A DNA stretch of 64,000 nucleotides from Hermodice carunculata (taxonomy: Eukaryota; Annelida; Polychaeta; Eunicida; Amphinomidae), in NCBI GenBank assembly GCA_964020975.1, contig OZ026624.1:64656208-64720207 (forward strand), in the 5' to 3' direction. Shown piece by piece: positions 56,521-64,000 of the stretch (position 1 is its first letter; every line of letters starts with the position of its first letter). A program made the position numbers and the translations under genes. The notes below the pieces were generated by a model that was not told the DNA's origin, ran no database searches, and saw only the letters and a program-made list of their open reading frames with translations.

Positions 56521-57473
56521 AAAACCCTGCTCCACGCAAAGGGTGAGATGCGTCCCAATGAAGGCAAAGATACAACCCAGGAATAAGACAGACTCTACCG
56601 AAAAAACGGCAATACGACAGTTAAAGGAGCCTCAGGATGAATCCAACATTAGCACTTTGGATGCATGTTATGGCACTACCATCCATATTGTGATGGATGA
56701 GAAGTCATTTACAAACTGTAGATATTTACCCGTGCAATCGTGTGAACTACGTGGGCATTAAGTAAAGTTGATGTCTATTTATTATACGCATCGAAACTGA
56801 AGCCGGGGAAGTTTGTCAGTATCATAACTCTTCTGCTACATATGTAAAGTCGATGTCGGCTGAGTAGGAGAATGTGTGTGGACCATTGACTGGAGCATTG
56901 TTTGTCTCTTTATGACTGAAGATAACCCTCTCATTATGCAACATCATATTTTGTCAGTGATGTCGGCTAATTTCCCCATTTATTTTAATAAATCATTATT
57001 CTTACTGACCATTGTTCTAATTAATTATCATTTACATTGACCATTTGTTCCAATCAATTATCCTCCAATATTGTAGCGGCGATCATTTATTTTCATAATT
57101 CCTACTCTCACGTGTTTGATGTTAGTAATTGAGTGACCTCAATCTACACAAAGTCTCCTTCAAACCGTGTCCCATCATAAAGTACATATTTCTTTAATTC
57201 AGCTGTGTCATTAATTACCCAAAGCTCACTTGTCTTGTGGCTGTTTTGAAAGAGTCTATCCTACATACCGCCCAGACTGGACCATACAAAGTCAGTCAGT
57301 TCTTCATGTAATCGCCAGTGCAGTACCAATTATCACTATCGAGCATTTCACCATCCATTTCCATGATAAGTAGGCATCTTTATCTGACGCCAGATAACAT
57401 GCATCTGTTTACCACACCTAGGAACCTGTATACACATAGCTTCCTGTCGTCTCGTGTTAATCTTGTTTCTAAG
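56521..57473. other. Unique AT-rich sequence, no gene seen
   Basis: A plus frame at 56543-56761 has no family match or splice support. Confidence 0.3.
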
Positions 57474-57657
57474 TACAGTAAAACCTCCCTATACCGAACA
57501 CCCTTGGGACCGGAAAAAAGTGGTCGGTATAGTGAGGTGTTCGGTATAAGGAGGTTTGACAACATTGAAGGTATATATTTGGGACTGACAAACGGTGTTC
57601 AGTATAGAAAGGTGTTTACTATATGGAGGTGTTTGGTTAGAGAGGTTTTACTGCATA
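57474..57657. mobile_element. pogo/Tigger-like MITE (CCGAACACC type)
   Basis: TACAGTAAAACCTCCCTATACC to GAGAGGTTTTACTGCATA, with TTCGGTATAAGGAGGTTTGAC inside. Best-preserved member of this type in the window. Confidence 0.9.
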
Positions 57658-58387
57658 CATCTGTGTGATATTTGTACGGTACAGTACAATGTATATATAA
57701 TTGTCACAAAAAGACAGTTTTCCAAACTGGCCATGTCGACCATTTCAGACAGCCTGTAGTTTTGCTGACGTCAGCATGTTTATAGTTTTCTGGTGGCCAC
57801 ATGTTAACATTATTTGGCCTGATCTGCCTTCCTGTGTTTGGCCAATTTGAAGGTCTTCATTTAATTGCCATGTAGCGTGGCTCTCATGCCTGGCCTTTCC
57901 TCCTTATGGACAGCATGTATGTATGTCATCATTGTTATTTTCATATATGTGACCTGTGTCACAGTACTCTGTTTACAATAAACCAGTAAGTTTGAGATGG
58001 TCACAGATTGCTATCATTTGGCTTTTCGGAGAAGTAAAAAGTGAATAAAAGTGTGGTTTTTAAAAAAAGTTATGATTCATAACAGTATTTATACTATATA
58101 CATGTATGTGTGTGCAAAAAAAGTTGTAATGATGCACAGATAAGAATTGAAATGACTATGTCTTGCTGTACATGTAGTACATGTAGGCTAGCACAACCCA
58201 TTCTCTATGCTCCACCCTGAGACAGGGACCAGCATACCCCATCCACTTATACTGAGTCCCTTTAATTGGCTATCACTGCAGCCCTGCCCACAGAATCTGC
58301 TCCTTTGTGGAGGTAGACAGTCCCTTCCTACCAAATTTATTCCTTGGCTCTTGCATGGCAAACAAATCAGTCCCTGACACACAGTCC
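57658..58387. other. Unique sequence, no gene seen
   Basis: No exon was recognised. TACATGTA-rich. Confidence 0.3.
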
Positions 58388-59190
58388 AGGTAGTATATGG
58401 CTCTGCCAGCCCCTCCCTGACACATATTCCAAGTTAATTCAGTCCATGTATATGGCTCTGCCAGCCCCTCCCTGACACACAGGCCAGGTAGTATATGGCT
58501 CTACCAGCCCTTCCCTGACTCATATATTCCAGGTACATGTAGTACATGGCTCTACCAGCCCCTCCCTGACACACAGTCCAGGTAAATGCAGTACATGTAT
58601 ATGGCTCTGCCAGCCCCTCCCTGACACACAGTCCAGGTAGTATATGGCTCGACCAGCATCTCCCTGACACACAGTCCAGGTAGTAGATGGCTCTACCAGC
58701 CCCTCCCTGACACACAAGTCCAGGTAGTATATGGCTCGACCAGCCCCTACCTGACACACAAGTCCATGTAGTATATGGCTCCACCAGCCCCTCCCTGACA
58801 CACAGTCCTGGTAGTGTGTATCTCTACCAGCCCCTCCATGACACACAGTCCAGGTAGTGTGTGGCTCTGCCAGCCCCTCCCTGACACACAGTCCTGGTAG
58901 TGTATATGGCTCTACCAGCCCCTCCCTGACACACAGTCCAGGTAGTGTGTGGTTCTGACAGCCCCTCCCTGACACACAGTCCTGGTAGTGTATATGGCTC
59001 TACCAGCCCCTCCCTGACACACAGTCCAGGTAGTGTATATCTCTACCAGCCCCTCCATGACACACAGTCCAGGTAGTGTATATCTCTACCAGCCCCTCCC
59101 TGACACACAGTCCTGGTAGTGTATATGGCTCTACCAGCCCCTCCCTGACACACAGTCCAGGTAGTGTGTGGCTCTAGCTGCCAGCCCCTC
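58388..59190. repeat. 43-bp minisatellite, about 19 copies
   Basis: Units of CTGCCAGCCCCTCCCTGACACACAGTCCAGGTAGTGTGTGG. Because 43 is not a multiple of 3 and the unit lacks minus-strand stops, frames of over 110 codons stay open while cycling phase. This is not a protein gene. Confidence 0.97.
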
Positions 59191-60644
59191 CCGGAACTCT
59201 GATCTCAGTACCATGTCTGGACATGGCCCATTCACACAAACTTGGCCTTTCAGCAGATTCCAGCAAACAGCTCCCTATATTTTGCACCAGTCAGATCACA
59301 CATGACCTTCTCTACATGTACCCTGTGCCATGTATCACCACAACCCATCCCTCATCATACAGGGCCACTGCTGAAAAATCAGCAGGGCTTCTCCCCCACA
59401 ATCTGTGCCCTAGTGGCTGGGCTGGCATTGAGGGCTGGTGCTTTGCCTGCATTACATCACAAGAGTGGCTGCATCATCGGGCAGTTGTCCAATCAGTAGG
59501 CAGCAGAGTGCTGTGCTGTGTGTGCTGCTGTGAGTTGGCTATCAGTAGACAGCTGTATAGCATGGAGCCACAGCCTAAACTTCCACTGGCTTCCCCAGCG
59601 TACTCAACAAACCACTGAGTGAGCTGCACAGGTACACCACTCATGTGCCGCGACTGACGACGGAACTCCTACATAAGTGTACTAGGACCATAAATGATCA
59701 CACTCCCAACACAGCCAGTATGTGAATTACCCCCACAAGAACACGTACAGTTTTAATTCTGCTTCATAACTAAATCAGTGCCTCTGCCTTAGTCCACCCT
59801 ATTACTGTTTTCAAACAACTGTTCAGTGGGGCCTGCCCCTGACAAGTGCACACCGTGCGTGCTGGCTTTGACAAGTTACCAGTCATTGGGATTAGTGCAG
59901 GATTGGAATCTTTTACTTGTCTTCATGTAGCCCGGCTGAAGTGGTAAGTCAACTTCAACTTTTCGTTTGCTTGGCTCTCAGTTTTTTGCTTTTGTGTCCT
60001 TAAATTACAACAAACAGCCAGTGGTGAACTCCTCAATACCGTATTGATGCGATATCCTAAAGAACAGCAGTAGCAACGAAATCTCATTAGAGCCTGTGTC
60101 CTGAAAAACCCTCGGTCAAACCAACATGATTAAGATGAAAGGCAGAAGAGTGCTATACTTGGTTTTCTGTAATGCTGTGGGGTCCTGGGTGTCACAGTCT
60201 ACCAAAGCCATTCCATTGATCCACACACTTTGATTGGCCACAATAAACACTGCCGTTCAATGTTGGGGTTTGTTAGTTTAAGTCATGGGAAGCAGAGAAA
60301 GGCGTGCTGTGTACTGATTGATCTGTGACTGCTGAAGAAATAACAGCTTTAAACACTGTTTGCACACTCTTAAAGTCCACTGTTTTGTAAATGCAGACAG
60401 ACACACTGACAAACTTGCCCCCTGTGAGGACAGCTGGGGAGTGAATTGACGGAACTATTTGCTACAATAAGTTTCAAAGTAAGGTAAACCTTTCAGATAA
60501 CTGGTCACAATTCTCTATTAAATGTCCGAGTAAGAGCTGTCATGGCTTCCTTATATGGTACATGTACCTGACACGTCTACCGTGAGCTTCTCACCGAAAC
60601 ACTTCTCAGTATTCCCTCTGCACACAGCCTCATATACCTCAATT
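59191..60644. other. Unique sequence, no gene confirmed
   Basis: A plus frame at 59223-59618 (131 codons) lacks motifs. A short ATG frame near 60132 (MKGRRVLYLVFCNAVGSWVS) resembles a signal peptide, but no following exon was identified. Confidence 0.2.
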
Positions 60645-60827
60645 TACAGTGGTACGTGCTGTATGCAACCACTGCCATGAAAAGCCACATTGCTTTTTGT
60701 AGCCACTGAGGCTCAGCCACAAGAGTCATGTTTCTTTGTAAATTTACCTGTGGTGACAGGTCACCTGCTGTATATGGCCACTTTTTCTTGGCTGAAGGGG
60801 TGGCCACATACTGCAGGTACCACTGTA
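60645..60827. mobile_element. pogo/Tigger-like MITE, divergent
   Basis: TACAGTGGTACGTGCTGTATG and ATACTGCAGGTACCACTGTA are inverted ends bounded by TA. Inside, TATGGCCAC motifs replace GAGACCAC. Confidence 0.8.
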
Positions 60828-60829
60828 TC

Positions 60830-61600
60830 TCTTTACAGAGCCTAATACACTTCACTGCATTGCCTATGTACAAAGCATTATACACTTCCCTGTATCTCAT
60901 CAGTACAGAGTTTGACATATCTTCCTCCTTTGTACTAGTGGACTTGACACCTTTCCCTGTATCTTCTCTGTAAAAAGCCTGATGCACCTCATTGTATCAT
61001 TTTCACAGACCCTGATAAGTTTCATAAGCTTGTAACTCCATAGTCCAGAGCATGAAACACCTCCTATATCAGTGTTTATCCCATTTTTGATAGAATCCTT
61101 GGCTTCTGATTGGTTAATAGCTATGGTACACTCTTGATATTACCCTTATTTGTGCATTAATTACTGCAAAGGTGAAATACAGCGCGATTCCTGAAACTGA
61201 CCGAGGAATACAGCGGTATTCTCGTAACTGGCCGGGGAATACAGCGGTATTCAAAAATGGGATAAAATCGTCATTCACTGTTTTAGTGTGAAATACAGGA
61301 AGTGTCTCCCCCAAGACAGCTGTATTACCCTCGGCTTCGCCTCGGGTAATACAGCTGTCTTTGGGGGAGATACTTCCTGTATTTCACACTAAAACAGTGA
61401 ATAACTAATAGTATCTCCACCATACAGAGCCCAAAATATCTCAATGTATCTCCTCAGTCAAGTTTGACACATCTCCCTGTATATGTTCTGTATAAAGCTT
61501 AACATATCTCCCTGAATCTCCTCTGTCCAGAGCGTTACACATCTCCCTGCATCTCCTCTGTATACAGGGACTGAGATACCTTCCAGTATAAAAGATGCAA
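60830..61600. repeat. Degenerate 40-45-bp tandem repeat split by a hairpin element
   Basis: Loose units of CACTTCCCTGTATCTCATCAGTACAGAG run at 60830-61075 and resume at about 61410-61600. The interruption is the hairpin element at 61079-61402. Confidence 0.7.
61079..61402. mobile_element. Element with 64-bp-arm hairpin
   Basis: Left part bounded by TATCCCATTTTTGA (61079-61092) and its complement TCAAAAATGGGATA (61251-61264), with two GAATACAGCGGTATTC palindromes between. Right part (61273-61402) is one hairpin with about 64-bp arms differing by one mismatch and one indel, and loop-side sequence CTCGGCTTCGCCTCGGG. Non-coding, inserted in a tandem array. Confidence 0.75.
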
Positions 61601-61983
61601 ATCTGCTTTGTTTGACTAAAACATAAAAAATACATGGCAACAAATGAAAATATTTAAGAAATGAACTTCACTTGCATTGCATTTATTAGCTTATAGCCTG
61701 CAGTCTATAAGGTCATAAATGTATGCAAATGAACTTCAATGCGTATGTATTTATATCTTTCTCCTTTGCTACATGCTAAAATGTGAAAAAATTTGGACTT
61801 TTACCTTCTCATTCTCCGGAGATTTATCAATGCAAAAATTTTACTACATAAAAATGGCATAAATAAACATGACAGTCAAGAAAATAGTTCACAAGTTTAT
61901 TCAAATTTTATTTTTCTGCTTCTGAAATATAATGTATAAGCCAAACATTTACACTTTAACCACCTTATGATGAACAAGAACAC
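61601..61983. other. Unique AT-rich sequence, no gene seen
   Basis: Nothing recognised. Confidence 0.3.
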
Positions 61984-62231
61984 TTAACTCTTTCAGTGCC
62001 AAGCAAGACTAAAGTCGATCTTCTTAAGTCAAGCTAGTCTGAATTATCATAAGGATCCCAGATTTGTATTCCGTATAAAAAGACCTTTCATTTAAGTACC
62101 AGCATGCCTACAGTTCCAGAGAGAATATCCCAGGTCAACAGCTTTTCTCAGTGTGCACTGGATGCATTGCACCCAATGTATGCCAAGAAAAGTTGTTGCC
62201 TTGGTCTAAAATTTGACACTAAAAGAGTTAA
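61984..62231. mobile_element. TTAA MITE, type B
   Basis: TTAACTCTTTCAGTGCCAAG to AAATTTGACACTAAAAGAGTTAA, 248 bp. Arms GTCAACAGCTTTTCTCAGTG and CCAAGAAAAGTTGTTGCC share the CTTTTCT/AGAAAAG variant. Contains the GTACCAGCATGCCTACAGTTCC module. Confidence 0.92.
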
Positions 62232-62411
62232 CATGCGGTATACAGGATTTATGAAGTCAAGCCTGCAAATCACCACAGAAAAAAAATATTTAGCTCCCAC
62301 AAGCCATTCTGCTGCAGGAAACAAACGCTGTAAACAAACAGGGCCACTGCCATGCACTGTCTGGGCCACATGCTTGGTATACCCGCGAAAATTGTGCATC
62401 ATTTGCTTGAA

Positions 62412-62490
62412 TGAAGTTGCGTAACACAAACATTTCTCCTTCACAGTAACCTTACAGATATTTCACAACAACATTGACATCACTGCATCA
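62412..62490. repeat. Left copy of duplicated MITE flank
   Basis: GAAGTTGCGTAACACAAACATT...CTCCTTCACAGTAACCTTACAGATATTTCA matches 62740-62812 in direct orientation, with a type A MITE between the copies. Confidence 0.85.
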
Positions 62491-62496
62491 TTAGCT

Positions 62497-62738
62497 TTAA
62501 CCCTTTCCCCCTTGAATTGACACTTGAGTCAACAACTTTCCTTGGCATGAGTTGTGCACTAAGTGCCCAACTCATGCCAAGGAAAGTTGTTGACCTGGGG
62601 CATGTGATCTTCATAGGGCTCATCTACAATTCTCGGTCAAAATAGCTTTTCATTACTGTTGAAATTAGCTGAAAACACTGAAGCAGACGACATTTGACCA
62701 CCAGCTGGTTTTGGCCGGTTTGAGGGGGAAAGGGTTAA
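62497..62738. mobile_element. TTAA MITE, type A, best-preserved
   Basis: TTAACCCTTTCCCCCTTGAA to GGTTTGAGGGGGAAAGGGTTAA, 242 bp. Arms GTCAACAACTTTCCTTGGCATGAG and CTCATGCCAAGGAAAGTTGTTGAC match each other, including two positions that differ from the family consensus. Confidence 0.95.
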
Positions 62739-62739
62739 T

Positions 62740-62812
62740 TAAGTTGCGTAACACAAACATTCCTCCTTCACAGTAATCTTTACAGATATTTCATAACATC
62801 GACATCATGGTG
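62740..62812. repeat. Right copy of duplicated MITE flank
   Basis: AAGTTGCGTAACACAAACATTCCTCCTTCACAGTAATC... Direct repeat of 62412-62490 at about 90% identity, so the duplication predates some point changes. Confidence 0.85.
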
Positions 62813-63189
62813 AGCACTTAATATGTTTGCTTTTAATCGATCAATTTTGGCACCGAAAGTTGCTGAATTTGAATGTCTTTACATGTGATATTGATAAGGC
62901 TACATGTACTTCCTACGAATAATGAACTGCAGTTATGCAATTTCAAATTATGTTAACTAGGTAATTAGAAACTTGATATCTCGGATACATAGTAGCTTCA
63001 AGATTAATACAAAAACCATTTACACATTAAGGTTGACTTGAAGGTATTACGAGCTGATACCATTTGCACTCAGTTGTTTCTCATAGACACACAGACAAAT
63101 TTGCTGTTGAGCAATATATCTTGTCAAGTTCTTGCTATTTTCCTGTGCCCCTCTGTTACACTATATGCTGGTACATGTGCTGTCACCAT

Positions 63190-63620
63190 GGAATACTATA
63201 TACTACATGCTATCTTTGTATTGTCACATTGGCAGTCTCACTGTTACATGCTACATGCATCACTGTATTAGTATATTTGCAGTTTGATTATCATTACAAC
63301 ATTGCAATCTTTGTACGGTCACATTGACCTCACTGTTACATGCTATCTTTGTATTGTCACATTGGCAGTCTCATTGTTAAATGCTATCTTTGTATTGTCA
63401 CATTGGCAGTCTCATTGTTACATGCTATCTTTGTATTGTCACATTGGCAGTCTCATTGTTACATGCTATCTTTGTATTGTCACATTGGCAGTCTCATTGT
63501 TACATGCTACCTTTGTATTGTCACATTGGCAGTCTCATTGTTACATGCTATCTTTGTATTGTCACATTGGCAGTCTCACTGTTACATCCTATTTTTGTAT
63601 TGTCACATTGGCAGTCTCAT
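63190..63620. repeat. 41-bp minisatellite, about 10 copies
   Basis: CTATCTTTGTATTGTCACATTGGCAGTCTCATTGTTACATG repeated with few changes. All three plus frames remain open, an artefact of the unit. Confidence 0.97.
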
Positions 63621-63744
63621 TTTTCCTATTTTCTTTTGACCGCTGACAGGGAAACCTCATGATAAAGACTCTCAGATATACAACATATTTGCTAAACAAA
63701 AAAGAGCTTTTGAGAGTCTTGACGTCACCTTCCTTGCTATTTGA

Positions 63745-63925
63745 TAGTCAGTGACATATTGAGATACCTGACACAGTCTGCAGGTGTCATATCTGACATA
63801 TTGAGATACCTGATACATTCTGCAGGGGTCATATCTGACAAATCGAGATACCTGACACATTCTGCAAGGGTTACATCTGACATATTGAGATACCTGACAC
63901 ATTCTGCAGGGGTCATAATGAGGTC
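63745..63925. repeat. 42-bp minisatellite, about 4 copies
   Basis: GACATATTGAGATACCTGACACATTCTGCAGGGGTCATATCT repeated. The unit is a multiple of 3, so frames show a 14-residue periodic peptide. No sign of a gene. Confidence 0.95.
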
Positions 63926-64000
63926 CCACTGTATATACCGTCTTTTCAATGTATAAGGACTCATTCCACTACTTTCCTGCAGCTTCATACACATATATAT

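Noticed and set aside
58434-58975. 116- and 151-codon Gly/Arg-rich repetitive frames on the minus strand
   Set aside because: Produced by the 43-bp minisatellite, whose unit has no stop in these phases; frames cycle rather than encode a fixed repeat.
63284-63646. Periodic hydrophobic frames in all three plus phases
   Set aside because: Artefact of the 41-bp minisatellite.

Overview
This is an AT-rich, intron- and repeat-dominated stretch of a draft animal genome, with one 200-base run of N at 2201-2400. There are no bacterial-style genes. The repeat styles (drifting AGGTCA arrays, elements ending in GGACAGACGG-like runs, dense TTAA-flanked MITEs, pogo-like MITEs beginning TACAGTGAAACCTG) suggest a marine lophotrochozoan, most likely a mollusc. 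That placement is inference.

Host coding content is sparse. Two well-supported minus-strand exons belong to the alpha-2-macroglobulin/CD109/complement-like thioester protein family. The exon at 44336-44401 comes from the macroglobulin/bait-region part. The exon at 1909-2083 carries the VRKVFPETWLW signature that opens the A2M domain. A further exon start seems to run into the N gap at 2401-2420. The simplest reading is one large-intron gene transcribed leftwards through the window and out of its left end. An N-terminal-type exon of the same family may lie at 54978-55100 on the opposite strand, which would imply a second paralog or an inversion. Two other plus-strand exon candidates (3038-3152, 33148-33225) rest on splice sites and open frames only.

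Most of the rest is mobile DNA and tandem repeats. The most striking component is a superfamily of about 220-260 bp MITEs bounded by TTAA, piggyBac-like in target and termini. At least five terminal-repeat types (here A-E) are joined to a small set of near-perfect palindromic cores, mostly beginning GTCAACAGCTTTCCTTGG. In many copies the two palindrome arms share the same departures from consensus, i.e. the arms covary within a copy. Around twenty-five copies or fragments are present. Other elements are about ten pogo/Tigger-like MITEs in two main sequence types, hAT-like elements (one with a BED-like zinc-finger remnant, one with its empty site preserved in a neighbouring tandem unit), a Penelope-like remnant whose GIY-YIG endonuclease tail is followed by a hammerhead ribozyme motif, and a Crypton-like (DUF3504) tyrosine-recombinase remnant at 28861-29622.

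Layout: 0.4-1.8 kb compound minisatellite; 1.9-2.4 kb A2M exon and gap; 2.5-13 kb MITEs and tandem arrays; 13.3-14 kb Penelope remnant plus ribozyme; 15-28 kb MITEs and unique intron-like DNA; 28.9-29.6 kb Crypton-like remnant; 31-43 kb large families of internally repeated elements ending in hairpins; 43.5-46 kb minisatellites around the second A2M exon and a GC-rich insert; 46-57 kb MITEs, hAT elements and a possible plus-strand A2M exon; 55-64 kb long minisatellites, a 64-bp-arm hairpin element, and a MITE between duplicated flanks.
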